Assembly: GCF_000368625.1 (NCBI RefSeq)
Contig: NZ_KB849575.1
Location: 183,904 to 247,903 of the forward strand
Reading direction: 5' to 3'
Source: Acinetobacter schindleri CIP 107287
Lineage (GTDB): Bacteria > Pseudomonadota > Gammaproteobacteria > Pseudomonadales > Moraxellaceae
DNA: 64,000 nt
Shown here piece by piece: positions 44,460 through 55,937 of this stretch (within the stretch, counting starts at the first letter, position 1; the number at the start of each line of letters is the position of its first letter). Position numbers and translations under genes: made by a program. Under the pieces are notes generated by a model, which ran no database searches, was not told the origin of the DNA, and saw nothing but the letters and a program-made list of their open reading frames with translations.

Positions 44460-47138
44460 ATGGCTACAATTCATGTCGATGGAAAATCGTATGAAGTCAA
44501 CGGCTCAGAGAACTTGCTACAAGCATGTTTGAGTCTGGGCATCGACATCCCATACTTTTGTTGGCATCCATCCTTAGGTTCTGTCGGCTCTTGCCGTCAA
44601 TGTGCTGTGACCCAGTACGCGAATCCAGAAGATACGCGTGGCCGTTTGGTCATGTCATGTATGACGCCTGCGTCTGACAATACCTATATCTCGATTGAAG
44701 ACAAAGAAGCAAAAGATTTTCGTGCTTCGATTGTTGAATTCTTGATGACCAACCACCCGCACGACTGTCCAGTCTGTGAAGAGGGTGGTCACTGTCACCT
44801 GCAAGATATGACAGTAATGACACAGCATGACCGTCGTCGCTACCGTTTCACCAAGCGTACGCATTACAACCAGGAACTTGGTTCGTTTATTGCGCACGAG
44901 ATGAACCGTTGTATCGCATGTTACCGTTGTGTGCGTTACTACAAAGATTATGCTGGCGGTACCGACTTTGGCGTATATGCCAATGCATCACGTGTGTACT
45001 TCGGCCGTCCAGAATCAGGGACTTTGGAATCTGAATTCTCGGGTAACCTGACTGAAGTATGTCCGACTGGTGTATTCACCGATAAGACTCACTCAGCACG
45101 CTATAACCGTAAATGGGACATGCAGTATGCGCCTAGCGTATGTCATGGCTGTTCTTCAGGTTGTAACATCTCTCCGGGTGAGCGTTATGGTGAATTGCGT
45201 CGTGTAGAAAACCGTTTCAATGGTGATGTTAACCAGTACTTCCTGTGCGACAAAGGTCGTTTCGGTACAGGTTACGTAAACCGTGAAGATCGTCCACGTC
45301 AGCCACAGTTCCGTACAGGTAACAACGTAGAAACTATTTCAGTTGATACTGCACTGGATACTGTGATTGCAAATATCCAAGGCAAAAAAGTTCTGGGTAT
45401 CGGCTCTCCACGTGCGTCACTTGAAACCAACTATGCATTACGCGAGTTAGTTGGTCAGGACAACTACTCAACTGGTATGTCTCAAAAAGAGCAAAACCTG
45501 GTTGAACTGGCTGCTTCAATCATGCAAACCGAGGGTGTTTACAACCCGAACATGCGTGAAATCGAAAGTTACGATGCTGTTCTGATTCTGGGTGAAGATC
45601 TGACTCAAACTGCGCCACGCATGGCTTTATCTGTTCGCCAAGCTGCGAAAAATAAAGGCAAAGAAATGGCGGCAGAGCGCCGTACACCAGACTGGCTGGC
45701 TGAGCCTGTTCAACGTATTGCGCAAGATGCAAAATCTCCGATTTACATTTTGGCAGCAACACAAACACGTCTAGCTGACGTAGCAACAGGTGAAGTGGTT
45801 GCATCTCCAAATGACATCGCGCGTTTAGGTTTTGCCATTGCGGCAGGTGTGAAAGGCGAAAGCATCCTTGGTTTGGATGACGATGCCAAAGCATTTGCAC
45901 AAACGATTGCAGATACGCTGAAAGCTGCGAAGAAACCACTGATTGTTTCTGGTACTAGCTTGCAAGACGCTGCGATTATGGAAGCTGCTGCACAGGTTGC
46001 ACAGAACCTTGATAATGCTGGTCTGACTTTGACTGTTCCTGAAGTGAACTCAATGGGTCTGGCAATCTTCGGTGGTCACAGTCTTGAGCAAGCATTCGCT
46101 CAAGATTACGACACTGTGGTGATTGTTGAAAACGACCTTTACCGTCGTTTACCAACCGCTCAGGTAGATGCTGCACTGGCAGGTAAAGAAGTGATCGTGC
46201 TTGATCATTCTGAAACTGAGACAGTGAAGAAAGCCAATATCGTACTTTCTGCTGCATCGTTTGCTGAAGGTGACGGTACTGTAGTCTCGCAAGAAGGCCG
46301 TGCACAGCGTTTCTACCAAGTGTATGACCCAAGCTATTACAATCCTGAACTGGCCATCAAAGAATCTTGGCGCTGGTTGCATGCCATTGAAACTGGTGTG
46401 AAAGGTCAGTCAATTTCCTGGACTGTACTTGATGACGTGATTGATGCAGTAGCGAAAAATGTTCCTGCACTTGAAGCGATTCAAGACGTTGCTCCAGACG
46501 CGGGCTTCCGTGTTCATGGTCTGAAAGTTGCACGTGAACCACGTCGTTACTCTGGCCGTACTGCAATGCGTGCACCGCTTTCTGTACACGAGCCGAAACA
46601 GCCGACTGACCAAGACACTGCGTTAACCTTCTCGATGGAAGGTTATGTGGGTGACCAGACTCCATCTCCACTTGTGCCATTTGCATGGTCAGCGGGCTGG
46701 AACTCTCCACAAGCCTGGAACAAATTCCAGGATAAAGTGGGTGGTCATCTGAAAGGTGGTGATTCTGGTATCCGTCTGTTCGACCTGTTACCGAAACGTC
46801 CAGCGCGTACTTTCGTTGCACCAGCACCTGTGCTTGTGAACGCTGAAAGCTTCCGTCTGGTACCGATGCATCACATCTTTGCCTCTGGCGAATTCACGAT
46901 CAAAACACCAGCAATGGAATCACGTATTCCGGATGCAGTATTTGCAGTGGGCGAACAGGATGCTACACGCTTGAACCTGCAAGACGGTCAGAAGATCACT
47001 GTGAAAGCAGGCGAGACTTCAATCGTTCTTCCTGTACAAGTGATTGAATATTTACCTACAGGTTATATTGGTTACCCAATTGGTCTAGCACCGACGGTAT
47101 CTCTTGCAGAGCCTGTTTCAGTCGCGGTAGGAGTATAA
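44460..47138 (+). CDS. nuoG: NADH-quinone oxidoreductase subunit G
   Basis: Largest hydrophilic subunit. It starts with a [2Fe-2S] ferredoxin domain (C-R-Q-C-A-V), then H-C-P-V-C-E-E-G-G-H-C-H-L-Q-D-M type ligands, C-I-A-C-Y-R-C-V-R-Y-Y and the extra cluster N7 site C-H-G-C-S-S-G-C-N-I. A molybdopterin-enzyme-like domain follows to residue 892. Length is normal for the Gammaproteobacteria. Confidence 0.97.
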   Translation: MATIHVDGKSYEVNGSENLLQACLSLGIDIPYFCWHPSLGSVGSCRQCAVTQYANPEDTRGRLVMSCMTPASDNTYISIEDKEAKDFRASIVEFLMTNHPHDCPVCEEGGHCHLQDMTVMTQHDRRRYRFTKRTHYNQELGSFIAHEMNRCIACYRCVRYYKDYAGGTDFGVYANASRVYFGRPESGTLESEFSGNLTEVCPTGVFTDKTHSARYNRKWDMQYAPSVCHGCSSGCNISPGERYGELRRVENRFNGDVNQYFLCDKGRFGTGYVNREDRPRQPQFRTGNNVETISVDTALDTVIANIQGKKVLGIGSPRASLETNYALRELVGQDNYSTGMSQKEQNLVELAASIMQTEGVYNPNMREIESYDAVLILGEDLTQTAPRMALSVRQAAKNKGKEMAAERRTPDWLAEPVQRIAQDAKSPIYILAATQTRLADVATGEVVASPNDIARLGFAIAAGVKGESILGLDDDAKAFAQTIADTLKAAKKPLIVSGTSLQDAAIMEAAAQVAQNLDNAGLTLTVPEVNSMGLAIFGGHSLEQAFAQDYDTVVIVENDLYRRLPTAQVDAALAGKEVIVLDHSETETVKKANIVLSAASFAEGDGTVVSQEGRAQRFYQVYDPSYYNPELAIKESWRWLHAIETGVKGQSISWTVLDDVIDAVAKNVPALEAIQDVAPDAGFRVHGLKVAREPRRYSGRTAMRAPLSVHEPKQPTDQDTALTFSMEGYVGDQTPSPLVPFAWSAGWNSPQAWNKFQDKVGGHLKGGDSGIRLFDLLPKRPARTFVAPAPVLVNAESFRLVPMHHIFASGEFTIKTPAMESRIPDAVFAVGEQDATRLNLQDGQKITVKAGETSIVLPVQVIEYLPTGYIGYPIGLAPTVSLAEPVSVAVGV

Positions 47139-47141
47139 TTC

Positions 47142-48158
47142 ATGGAACAAGAATTGATCCGTCAGACGCCGCTGTGGGCTGAAAACTGGCCAATTGCCTA
47201 TTCAGTCATTCAAGCGATCGTGATCTTGCTGGTTGTGGTACTGATCGCAGCGTTGATGTCATTCATTGAACGTCGTTTACTGGGCTTGTGGCAGGACCGT
47301 TACGGTCCTAACCGTGTAGGTCCAGGTGGTATGTTCCAGATCGTTGCCGACATGCTGAAAATCATGTTCAAGGAAGACTGGACACCAAAATTTGCTGACA
47401 AGCTGACTTTCCGTATGGCGCCTGCAGTGGCGATGGCAACTGCTGTGCTGTCGTTCATGGTTATTCCTGTTTCACCTTACCTGGGTGTTGCAGACATGAG
47501 CATCGGCCTGTTGTTCTTCATGGCAATGGCAGGTATTGCAGTTTATGCAGTACTGTTCGGTGGCTGGTCATCGAATAACAAATACGCGCTTTTAGGTGGT
47601 TTACGTTCTGCAGCTCAGACTATTTCTTATGAAGTGTTTCTGGGCATCTCGTTGATGGGTGTAGTGGCAATTGCTGGTTCATTCAACATGCGTGAAATTG
47701 TAGAAGCACAACGCGATGTATGGTTTGTGATTCCTCAGTTCCTTGGCTTCCTGATCTTCGTGGTTGCAGGTGTGGCGGTGACTCACCGTCATCCATTTGA
47801 CCAACCAGAAGCAGAACAGGAATTGGCTGAAGGTTACCATGTGGAATATGGCGGTATGAAATGGGGTATGTTCTTCGTTGCGGAATATGTCAACGTCGTA
47901 CTGATCTCTGCATTGATCGTAACCTTATTCTTCGGTGGCTGGTTAGCGCCTTTCAACCTGGAAATTTCATTCATTCCACCAGCATTCTGGTTCATTATCA
48001 AAACAGCATTCTTTGTAATGATGTTCGTACTGGCACGTGGTTCATTAATGCGTCCACGTTATGACCAGGTGATGAACTTTGGTTGGAAAATTTGCTTGCC
48101 ATTGGCGTTGGTTAACCTTTTGGTGACTGGTGCTGTGATTCTGATGAATCAGGCCTAA
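47142..48158 (+). CDS. nuoH: NADH-quinone oxidoreductase subunit H
   Basis: Membrane subunit that forms much of the quinone chamber. About eight helices in 338 residues; motifs [19 protein letters not shown] and [14 protein letters not shown] are intact. Starts 3 nt after nuoG. Confidence 0.97.
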   Translation: MEQELIRQTPLWAENWPIAYSVIQAIVILLVVVLIAALMSFIERRLLGLWQDRYGPNRVGPGGMFQIVADMLKIMFKEDWTPKFADKLTFRMAPAVAMATAVLSFMVIPVSPYLGVADMSIGLLFFMAMAGIAVYAVLFGGWSSNNKYALLGGLRSAAQTISYEVFLGISLMGVVAIAGSFNMREIVEAQRDVWFVIPQFLGFLIFVVAGVAVTHRHPFDQPEAEQELAEGYHVEYGGMKWGMFFVAEYVNVVLISALIVTLFFGGWLAPFNLEISFIPPAFWFIIKTAFFVMMFVLARGSLMRPRYDQVMNFGWKICLPLALVNLLVTGAVILMNQA

Positions 48159-48176
48159 GACAGCAGGGAGAACAAA

Positions 48177-48719
48177 ATGTTTAAATTTCTAGCTGGATTC
48201 GGGTCAATCGTTCGTTCGTTGTTCATGGTGTTCAGCCATGCAACGCGCAAACGTGACACCATCTTGTACCCAGAAGTACCAGCCGAGGAAATCGTGCCAC
48301 CACGTTTCCGTGGCCGTATTGTATTGACGCGTGACCCAGATGGCGAAGAGCGTTGTGTTGCATGTAACCTGTGTGCGGTTGCCTGTCCGGTAGGCTGTAT
48401 CTCTCTGCAAAAAGCAGAAAAAGAAGATGGCCGCTGGTATCCGGAATTTTTCCGCATCAACTTCTCACGCTGCATTTTCTGCGGTATGTGTGAAGAAGCA
48501 TGTCCAACCACTGCAATTCAAATGACACCTGATTTCGAACTCGGTGAATATGTTCGTCAAGACTTAGTCTATGAAAAAGAACACTTACTGATTTCTGGTC
48601 CTGGTAAATATCCTGACTATAACTTCTACCGCGTAACAGGTATGGCTGTAACTGGTAAAGAGAAAGGTCAAGCACAGCGTGAAAGTGCGCCTGTTGATGT
48701 ACGGAGTCTATTACCATGA
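48177..48719 (+). CDS. nuoI: NADH-quinone oxidoreductase subunit I
   Basis: Ferredoxin-like subunit with clusters N6a and N6b, seen as [12 protein letters not shown] and [12 protein letters not shown]. Length 180 residues. The stop overlaps the nuoJ start by 4 nt. Confidence 0.97.
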   Translation: MFKFLAGFGSIVRSLFMVFSHATRKRDTILYPEVPAEEIVPPRFRGRIVLTRDPDGEERCVACNLCAVACPVGCISLQKAEKEDGRWYPEFFRINFSRCIFCGMCEEACPTTAIQMTPDFELGEYVRQDLVYEKEHLLISGPGKYPDYNFYRVTGMAVTGKEKGQAQRESAPVDVRSLLP

Positions 48720-49237
48720 TGTGGCCGTTTTATCTGATGGCGCTTGTGGCCATCGTCTCTACGGTTCGTGTAGTGACTAACGCGAACCCGGTACATGCTT
48801 TGTTAAGTCTGATTGTTTCACTTCTTGCAGTTGCAGGCATGTTCATGATCGTGGGAGCGCCGTTTGCCGGTGCTCTTGAGATCATCGTTTATGCTGGTGC
48901 GATCATGGTCTTGTTCGTATTCGTGGTCATGATGCTGAACCTGGGTGAACAAACCATTGAGCAGGAGCGTAAGTGGTTAACTTCAAGTGCCTGGGCTTAC
49001 CCGGCACTCATGAGCTTCCTGATCGGTCTGATCTTGGTTTGGGTGCTGAACTCAGATTACGCTCAGCCATCTCTGGTGATGGGTGCGGAAATTGTTGGCC
49101 CTAAAGCAGTTGGTCAAACGCTCTTTACACAGTACTTACTATTGGTAGAAGTTGCTGCGATGTTACTGTTAGGCGCACTTGTTGCTGCTTACCATCTTGG
49201 CAAACGTGAACCAGGTGCAGAAGAGGACAATAAATAA
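48716..49237 (+). CDS. nuoJ: NADH-quinone oxidoreductase subunit J
   Basis: Membrane subunit with five helices, 173 residues; [19 protein letters not shown] is the conserved third helix with the pi-bulge region. Overlaps nuoI by 4 nt and nuoK by one base. Confidence 0.96.
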   Translation: MMWPFYLMALVAIVSTVRVVTNANPVHALLSLIVSLLAVAGMFMIVGAPFAGALEIIVYAGAIMVLFVFVVMMLNLGEQTIEQERKWLTSSAWAYPALMSFLIGLILVWVLNSDYAQPSLVMGAEIVGPKAVGQTLFTQYLLLVEVAAMLLLGALVAAYHLGKREPGAEEDNK

Positions 49238-49545
49238 TGGGCAACATCCCTTTAGAGCATGGTTTGATCGTTGCATCCATTCTTTTTGCACTGGGTTTTT
49301 ACGGTGTAATGGTGCGACGCAACCTGCTATTCATTCTAATGAGCCTTGAAATCATGATGAACGCTGCTGCTTTAGCGTTTGTCCTGGCGGGCAGTGCCTG
49401 GGCACAGCCAGATGGTCAGATCATGTTCATCTTTATTCTGACGCTGGCTGCGGCAGAGGCGTGTATTGGTCTTGCGATCGTCCTTCAGTTCTATCATCGC
49501 TTCCATCATCTGGATGTGGATGCTGCTAGTGAGATGCGCGGATGA
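49237..49545 (+). CDS. nuoK: NADH-quinone oxidoreductase subunit K
   Basis: Small three-helix proton-channel subunit, 102 residues, with conserved glutamates in [10 protein letters not shown] and [10 protein letters not shown]. Overlaps nuoL by 4 nt. Confidence 0.96.
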   Translation: MGNIPLEHGLIVASILFALGFYGVMVRRNLLFILMSLEIMMNAAALAFVLAGSAWAQPDGQIMFIFILTLAAAEACIGLAIVLQFYHRFHHLDVDAASEMRG

Positions 49546-51431
49546 GTTATTTATATCTAACAATTTTATTTCCGCTCATTGGTTTTGTCCTTTTAGCGGC
49601 AGGGCGTAACAAGCTTCCTGAATCTGTTGCAGCCATTATTGGTGTGGGTGCCGTAGGTCTGTCTGCATTATTTGCACTGATCGCGGGTATGGACTTTACG
49701 GCTAACGGTTCCGTTGCTCAAGTTCAGCATCTTTGGACCTGGTTCAATGTAGGCAGTTTTGCTCCTGGCATCAGTCTGCATTTAGACGGTCTATCTCTGT
49801 TAATGCTTGGTATGGTGACTGGCGTTGGTTTCTTGATCCATATCTTTGCATCATGGTACATGCGCGGTGAAGAAGACTTCGCACGTTTCTTCTCTTACTT
49901 CAACCTGTTCGTTGCGAGCATGTTGCTGTTGGTTCTAGGCGATAACCTAGCATTATTGTTCCTGGGCTGGGAAGGCGTAGGTCTGTGTTCTTACCTGTTG
50001 ATCGGTTACTACTACGAGAACCCGAAAAACGGTTTAGCTGCAATCAAAGCATTTACTGTTACTCGTGTCGGTGACGTATTCCTGCTGATCGCAATGTTCC
50101 TGATCTTCCAGCAATTTGGTACGCTGAATACTCAGTACATCGTCGAAAATGCTGCGACTGTGATGACTCAAAGCTCATCACTGACCATCTGGACTGCATT
50201 AATGTTGTTCCTGGGTGCTGCAGGTAAATCTGCACAGATCCCGTTACAAACATGGTTGGCAGATGCGATGGCTGGTCCTACGCCAGTATCTGCCCTGATC
50301 CACGCTGCAACGATGGTTACAGCGGGTGTTTACCTGTGCTGCCGTCTGTTCACAGTATTTGAACTTGCGCCTGAAGTGATGATGTTCATTTCGATTACTG
50401 GTGCGGTGACATTACTTGTAGCTGGTTTTGCTGCGCTGGTTCAAACAGACATCAAACGTATCCTTGCTTACTCAACCATGAGTCAGTTGGGCTATATGTT
50501 TATGGCTGTTGGTGCTGAAGCGTATCAGGCAGGTCTGTTCCATATGCTGACTCACGCATTCTTCAAGGCATTATTATTCTTGTCTTCTGGTGCAGTGATT
50601 CTGGCTTACCACCACGAACAAAATATCTTCAAGATGGGCGGTCTGTTCTACAAGAACAAATTCCTGTTTGCTTGTTTCGCGATTGGTGGCGGTGCATTGG
50701 CTGCAATTCCATTCATCACTGTGGGCTTCTTCTCGAAAGATGCCATCCTGGGTGCGGTATGGGTACAAGGTCAATCAGTTGCAGTATATAACTCACTGTA
50801 CTGGGTAGGTGTTGCAGGGGCATTCCTGACTTCAATCTATACCTTCCGTCTGATCTGGGTTGTATTCTTCGGTAAAGAAAATACCCCTTATCACGAAATC
50901 AAGGGTGTGACTTACTGGGGTCCATTGGCGATTCTTGCGGTTCTTTCTACTTTCGTGGGTGCAGCATTAAAAGCACCTGTAGAAAGCATCCTGAATTCAG
51001 CTAAAGTTCCTGCGTTTAATATTCCTGAAGCACTTGAGCATGGCATGCATACTGCAGAATATATTGCGGTAGGTATTGCACTGGCAGGTCTTGCGCTAGG
51101 CGTAGTATTATTTGCCTTTGCTTATAATGCAGTGAAATCGTTTGCTAAAACTTCACTGGGTGCTGGTCTTGCGAACATTTGCCGCAATGCACTTGGTTTT
51201 GATGCACTGTATGACCTGATCTTTGTGAAGCCTTATTTATTCTTCGCGAAATTGTTCGGTCGTGATCCAATTGATGGCTTGTGGTTAGTACTGCCTGCAC
51301 TTGTAAAAGGTGGTCACAGCTTTACCAGCTCACGTCAAACTGGTTCACTGCGTGAATATGCATCTAGTATGGGGCTCGGTGTCGTTGTCCTACTGATGAT
51401 CTTGCTCGTGATTCAGGTAGTGGGGAAATAA
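49542..51431 (+). CDS. nuoL: NADH-quinone oxidoreductase subunit L
   Basis: Distal antiporter-like proton-pumping subunit with the long lateral helix at its C-terminus. The 629 residues show [16 protein letters not shown] (essential Glu), [24 protein letters not shown] and S-T-M-S-Q-L-G-Y-M. Length is normal. Confidence 0.97.
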   Translation: MSYLYLTILFPLIGFVLLAAGRNKLPESVAAIIGVGAVGLSALFALIAGMDFTANGSVAQVQHLWTWFNVGSFAPGISLHLDGLSLLMLGMVTGVGFLIHIFASWYMRGEEDFARFFSYFNLFVASMLLLVLGDNLALLFLGWEGVGLCSYLLIGYYYENPKNGLAAIKAFTVTRVGDVFLLIAMFLIFQQFGTLNTQYIVENAATVMTQSSSLTIWTALMLFLGAAGKSAQIPLQTWLADAMAGPTPVSALIHAATMVTAGVYLCCRLFTVFELAPEVMMFISITGAVTLLVAGFAALVQTDIKRILAYSTMSQLGYMFMAVGAEAYQAGLFHMLTHAFFKALLFLSSGAVILAYHHEQNIFKMGGLFYKNKFLFACFAIGGGALAAIPFITVGFFSKDAILGAVWVQGQSVAVYNSLYWVGVAGAFLTSIYTFRLIWVVFFGKENTPYHEIKGVTYWGPLAILAVLSTFVGAALKAPVESILNSAKVPAFNIPEALEHGMHTAEYIAVGIALAGLALGVVLFAFAYNAVKSFAKTSLGAGLANICRNALGFDALYDLIFVKPYLFFAKLFGRDPIDGLWLVLPALVKGGHSFTSSRQTGSLREYASSMGLGVVVLLMILLVIQVVGK

Positions 51432-51432
51432 A

Positions 51433-53046
51433 ATGGAAGCTCCAAACAACATGATTTTGCCGGCTCTGATCCTCATTCCGTTCATTGCAGGTTTTGTATG
51501 CTGGTTGGTCGACAAGCTCGACCAGTCTCTACCGCGTTATATCGCGTTAATCGGGATGCTGGTAACCCTGGTGTTAACCGTGGTTCTCTGGCAAAACGGT
51601 ACTTATGTTTATGAATTAGGCGGTGCTACACCTTCGTGGGCTGCTGAGTTCAAATTGCCTTGGATTCAAACCCTGGGCATTAATATTCACCTAGCGGTGG
51701 ATGGTTTATCTTTACTGATGGTTGGCTTGACTGCACTGCTTGGTGTATTGGCAGTCGGCTGTTCATGGGGTGAGATTCAGAAAAACGTTGGTTTCTTCCA
51801 CTTAAACCTTTTATGGTCTTTGGGTGGCGTAATTGGTGTGTTCCTGGCAATTGACCTGTTCCTGTTCTTCTTCTTCTGGGAGATGATGCTGGTACCGATC
51901 TACTTCCTGATTGCGCTTTGGGGGCATAAAGGGGCAGAAGGCAAGTCACGTGTATATGCTGCAACCAAGTTCTTCATCTACACACAGGTTGCTGGTCTGG
52001 TGATGCTGATTGGTATCCTGGGTCTGGTGGTTGCTGGTTACTCAATGACTGGCGAAATCCGTTTTGACTACAACTTCCTGTTGGGTGTTGCGAATACACT
52101 GGATACGCAAGTTCCAGCATTGGCTTATGCCTTCATGATCTGTATGTTCATCGGTTTTGCAGTCAAACTTCCAGTTTTCCCACTGCACGGCTGGTTACCA
52201 GATGCGCATGCTCAGGCACCAACAGCGGGTTCTGTTGACCTTGCAGGTATCCTGATTAAAACTGCTGCGTACGGTTTACTGCGTTTCGTTATGCCGTTCT
52301 TCCCGGCAGCTTCGGCTCAGTTTGCAGACATTGCGATCATTCTGGGTCTGATTGGTATTTTCTACGGTGCATGGTGTGCATTCCAGCAAACCGACATGAA
52401 ACGTCTGTTAGCGTACACATCTATTTCACACATGGGCTTCGTTCTACTTGCACTTTATGCAGGTAACGTACTGACTTTCCAAGGTCTGATGATCATGATG
52501 CTAGCTCACGGCCTGTCATCTGCGGCATTGTTCATTATGTGTGGTCAGGTGTATGAGCGTGTTCATACACGTGACATGCGTCTGATGGGGGGGATGCGCG
52601 GTCAGTTCCCATACTTGGCATTCTTCCTGATGTTCTTCGTAGCAGCGTTGGTGGGTATTCCTGGTTTAGGTAACTTCATCGGTGAATTCCTGATCCTGAT
52701 GGGTGCATTCGGTCAATATCCGACTTATACAATCCTTGCTGCAATCAGCTTGGTGTTTGCTGGTCTGTACGGTCTGATCATGATTCACAAGTCACTGTTT
52801 GGTACGCCAAACGAAGAGCAAAAACAGCATTACACGAATCCGCTGAAAGATTTAAATGCGCGTGAAGTGGTAATTCTGTTGATCTGTGCGTTTGGTCTGT
52901 TATGGCTTGGTCTATATCCACAAAGCTTCCTTGATATTTCAAACTCAAGCATGGCGTGGTTAGCAAATAGCTACATTCCTGTGTCTGAAGCAGCTGATGC
53001 TGTGCAGCAAGCTGCCGTTTCAGCTGAAAATGTGGAGATCCAATAA
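51433..53046 (+). CDS. nuoM: NADH-quinone oxidoreductase subunit M
   Basis: Antiporter-like proton-pumping subunit, 537 residues and about 14 helices. F-F-F-W-E-M-M-L-V-P-I-Y-F-L-I contains the key glutamate; L-P-D-A-H-A-Q-A-P-T-A-G-S-V and Y-T-S-I-S-H-M-G-F follow. The 30-residue alanine-rich tail is somewhat longer than in E. coli. Confidence 0.97.
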   Translation: MEAPNNMILPALILIPFIAGFVCWLVDKLDQSLPRYIALIGMLVTLVLTVVLWQNGTYVYELGGATPSWAAEFKLPWIQTLGINIHLAVDGLSLLMVGLTALLGVLAVGCSWGEIQKNVGFFHLNLLWSLGGVIGVFLAIDLFLFFFFWEMMLVPIYFLIALWGHKGAEGKSRVYAATKFFIYTQVAGLVMLIGILGLVVAGYSMTGEIRFDYNFLLGVANTLDTQVPALAYAFMICMFIGFAVKLPVFPLHGWLPDAHAQAPTAGSVDLAGILIKTAAYGLLRFVMPFFPAASAQFADIAIILGLIGIFYGAWCAFQQTDMKRLLAYTSISHMGFVLLALYAGNVLTFQGLMIMMLAHGLSSAALFIMCGQVYERVHTRDMRLMGGMRGQFPYLAFFLMFFVAALVGIPGLGNFIGEFLILMGAFGQYPTYTILAAISLVFAGLYGLIMIHKSLFGTPNEEQKQHYTNPLKDLNAREVVILLICAFGLLWLGLYPQSFLDISNSSMAWLANSYIPVSEAADAVQQAAVSAENVEIQ

Positions 53047-53049
53047 GCC

Positions 53050-54594
53050 ATGAACTTCACAATGTCTTTTTCTGAGCTTATGCCCCTAGCACCTGTGATG
53101 ATCGTGGCGTTGACTGCGATCGTTGCAATGCTGGTGACAGCAGTTAAGCGTAACCATAACCTGGTTGCGACGACGACAGTTATTGGTTTAAACCTGGCTG
53201 CGTTATATATGATCTTCGTCCTGTTGGCGGGTAAATTTGCACCTGCCAACGTGATGAACCTGTTCATTGTAGATCCGTTTACGATGCTGTACCAGTTTGT
53301 GATCTTGATTGCTGCACTTGCGTGTAGCACACTGTCACATGCATACATTGAAACCTATAAAGACAACCGCGAAGAACTCTACATCTTGATGTTGTGTTCG
53401 GTTGCAGGTGCAATGTTGATGGTGGCAAGCACGCACTATGCTTCATTCTTCATCAGCCTTGAGTTAATGTCGATTCCGGTTTACGGCCTGTTGGCGTATA
53501 CACATCAACGTTCTCAGTCGCTTGAAGCGGGTGTGAAATACTTGGTATTGTCAGCAACTGCATCTGCAATGCTGCTGATGGGTATGGCTTACATCTATGC
53601 GTACACAGGTACACTGAACTTCACTGCTGAACCAGGCAAAATGTTCTCTGCATTTAGTCAGCCAGCTGTGGTAATCGGTCTTGCGCTAATTGTCTTTACT
53701 GTGGCATTCAAATTATCGCTTGCACCATTCCACAAATGGACACCAGACGTATATGCAGGTGCTCCATCACCGGTTGCAACTTTCCTTGCGACTGTTGCGA
53801 AAGTGGCAATGTTGGGTCTGTTTGTACGTTATGTATTGTCTTCAGGTTTAATCCTGGCAGACAGCTTCGTCACTATCATTACGATCCTTGCAGTGCTTTC
53901 GATTCTTGCTGGTAACTTGCTGGCAGTGAAACAGGTGAACCTGAAACGTATCCTTGCATACTCTTCAATTGCTCACTTCGGTTATGTACTGGTTGCCATC
54001 GTTTCTGCACGTAACTCCGACTTCCTGCAAATCCAGGGCTTCGCGACATTTGAAAGCGTGAATGTGTATATCATCACTTATGTGTTGACGACAATCGGTG
54101 CATTCGGTGTAGTAACTCTGATGTCTAGTCCGTACAACAACACCGATGAAGCAGGTAGTTTGGCTGAGTACCGTGGTCTGTTCTGGCGCCGTCCAGTATT
54201 GACTGCTGTATTAACGGTGATGATGCTGTCTCTTGCTGGTATTCCATTAACAGCGGGCTTTATTGGTAAGTTCCTGGTTATAAAAACTGCGGTAGCAGGC
54301 GAGTCTTGGTTCCTTGCTGCAATGGTCATCCTGGGTTCAGGTATTGGTCTGTATTACTACCTGCGTGTAATGGTGGTAATGTACATGACTCCACCAGAAA
54401 CGCCTCGTCTTGACGCTGTAAATCACTGGGGTCAAAAAGTGGGTGGTATTATGGTGCTGGCAGTGGCTGCACTGGTATTGATCCTGGGTGTTTATCCAGA
54501 TCCAATGATTGCATTCTCTAAGCTTGCTTTCTTTGCAATCTCACCTGAGCTTCAACAGTTCATTTTCACTCTGGTGCAAAGCGGTTATAACTAA
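53050..54594 (+). CDS. nuoN: NADH-quinone oxidoreductase subunit N
   Basis: Third antiporter-like subunit, 514 residues. Motifs L-E-L-M-S-I-P-V-Y-G-L-L, P-F-H-K-W-T-P-D-V-Y-A-G-A-P-S-P-V and Y-S-S-I-A-H-F-G-Y are present. Last gene of the operon; a terminator follows. Confidence 0.97.
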   Translation: MNFTMSFSELMPLAPVMIVALTAIVAMLVTAVKRNHNLVATTTVIGLNLAALYMIFVLLAGKFAPANVMNLFIVDPFTMLYQFVILIAALACSTLSHAYIETYKDNREELYILMLCSVAGAMLMVASTHYASFFISLELMSIPVYGLLAYTHQRSQSLEAGVKYLVLSATASAMLLMGMAYIYAYTGTLNFTAEPGKMFSAFSQPAVVIGLALIVFTVAFKLSLAPFHKWTPDVYAGAPSPVATFLATVAKVAMLGLFVRYVLSSGLILADSFVTIITILAVLSILAGNLLAVKQVNLKRILAYSSIAHFGYVLVAIVSARNSDFLQIQGFATFESVNVYIITYVLTTIGAFGVVTLMSSPYNNTDEAGSLAEYRGLFWRRPVLTAVLTVMMLSLAGIPLTAGFIGKFLVIKTAVAGESWFLAAMVILGSGIGLYYYLRVMVVMYMTPPETPRLDAVNHWGQKVGGIMVLAVAALVLILGVYPDPMIAFSKLAFFAISPELQQFIFTLVQSGYN

Positions 54595-54625
54595 TTAATC
54601 GAAAGATTAGAACGTTATTACAAAA

Positions 54626-54652
54626 AAAGCCTCCTCGATAGGGGGCTTTTTT
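54626..54652 (+). terminator. nuo operon terminator
   Basis: AAAGCCTCC pairs with GGGGGCTTT (one G-U) around a 6-nt loop and runs into TTTTTT. Confidence 0.88.
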
Positions 54653-54721
54653 ATTTATATAAAAACGAAAATCGCTTTATAATAAGCAGCAATTTATCTT
54701 TAACCTTTTAGGTGTTCTCCC

Positions 54722-55357
54722 GTGGCTATCCATGAAATCCGTCATCCTTTAATCCGACATAAACTCGGTTTACTTCGTCGTGCAGACATCAGTACCAAGA
54801 ACTTCCGTGAGCTGGCTCAAGAAGTGACCATGCTCTTGACTTATGAAGCGACCAAGGATCTTCCTGTTGTTGAGCATGAAATTGACGGTTGGAACGGCTC
54901 AGTCACTGTAGACCGTATCGCTGGTAAGAAAATTACCGTTGTGCCAATTCTACGCGCCGGCATTGGTATGCTGGATGGTTTTCTGAACCTGATTCCAAGC
55001 GCTAAAGTATCTGTACTGGGTCTTGAGCGTGATGAAGAAACTTTAGAAGCACGGACTTACTATAAAAAACTGGTACCAGATGTACAAAACCGTATTGCGA
55101 TGATCATTGATCCAATGCTGGCGACGGGTTCTTCTCTGGTGGCTGCAATTGATGTGCTGAAAGCAAGCGGCTGTAAAGACATTCGTGTGATGGTACTGGT
55201 TGCTGCACCAGAAGGTATTAAACGTGTTGAAGCAGCACATCCAGACGTGGTGATCTTTACGGCTGCGGTGGACGATGGCTTGAACGAAAATGGTTACATC
55301 GTTCCAGGTCTGGGCGATGCGGGCGACAAAATTTTTGGTTCGGTTCAAAAAGACTGA
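54722..55357 (+). CDS. upp: Uracil phosphoribosyltransferase
   Basis: Salvages uracil to UMP with PRPP. The 211 residues start with GTG ([10 protein letters not shown]), with AGGTG upstream. The PRPP loop is [11 protein letters not shown], and the uracil-binding end is [13 protein letters not shown]. Single-gene unit with its own terminator. Confidence 0.97.
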   Translation: MAIHEIRHPLIRHKLGLLRRADISTKNFRELAQEVTMLLTYEATKDLPVVEHEIDGWNGSVTVDRIAGKKITVVPILRAGIGMLDGFLNLIPSAKVSVLGLERDEETLEARTYYKKLVPDVQNRIAMIIDPMLATGSSLVAAIDVLKASGCKDIRVMVLVAAPEGIKRVEAAHPDVVIFTAAVDDGLNENGYIVPGLGDAGDKIFGSVQKD

Positions 55358-55375
55358 TTTTTGAAGATGAACAGG

Positions 55376-55402
55376 AAAGGGGCTTTTATAGCCTCTTTTT
55401 TA
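55376..55402 (+). terminator. upp terminator
   Basis: AAAGGGGCT pairs with AGCCTCTTT (one G-U) around TTTAT, followed by a T-tract. Confidence 0.85.
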
Positions 55403-55440
55403 TATACTGAACAATATAATGGTCAGATTAGGGTACGTAA

Positions 55441-55734
55441 ATGAGTTCTGAACAATATCAAGGCAAAGTCAAACAATACAATGCAGAGAAGGGCTTTGGT
55501 TTTATTTCATCTCCAGAAGGTGATGTATTTTTCCATATTTCGGATTTTCCTGCAGACTCAGGTGAGCCGAAGCGTAATGAGCGGGTAAAGTTTAACGTGA
55601 TTCAAAATGGTGATAAGTACAAAGCTATTAAAATTGAACGCGTAGCTGATAAGTCCAAGAAAGCGAAAAAAGCCAAGGCTGTCGCGGTAAATACTTCAAT
55701 TACCACTGAATTATTGTCTAGCTTAAAACGTTAA
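55441..55734 (+). CDS. Cold-shock domain protein with basic C-terminal tail
   Basis: Single-stranded nucleic-acid binding protein of 97 residues. The cold-shock fold covers about 4-66, with RNP1 K-G-F-G-F-I and RNP2 V-F-F-H-I-S. A lysine/alanine-rich stretch (S-K-K-A-K-K-A-K-A) and 15 further residues extend it past the usual 67-70 residues of CspA. It may act as an RNA chaperone or transcription antiterminator; its condition of induction cannot be read here. Confidence 0.9.
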   Translation: MSSEQYQGKVKQYNAEKGFGFISSPEGDVFFHISDFPADSGEPKRNERVKFNVIQNGDKYKAIKIERVADKSKKAKKAKAVAVNTSITTELLSSLKR

Positions 55735-55758
55735 ATTTTTACTTTCCATTTAAACTGA

Positions 55759-55783
55759 AAAGGGGCTTTAGAGCCTCTTTTTA
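55759..55783 (+). terminator. Terminator of the cold-shock gene
   Basis: AAAGGGGCT pairs with AGCCTCTTT around TTAG, followed by TTATTT. The stem is nearly the same as that after upp, 380 bp upstream. Confidence 0.82.
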
Positions 55784-55937
55784 TTTGATTTTTTATTTAA
55801 TGTAATTTTATAACGAGTTTTTTAACTTAAATGCTGTGCGATGTTGCTAAAACAATAAAATACCTACTAAAGCTCACAATATATCTTATAGCCTTCCACT
55901 TAAAATACCCATCTATGATGATTCAGGGACATATATC

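Noticed and set aside
46357-46827. Long minus-strand frame inside nuoG
   Set aside because: Antisense shadow with histidine/glutamine-rich content typical of reversed Acinetobacter codons; no ribosome site or motif.
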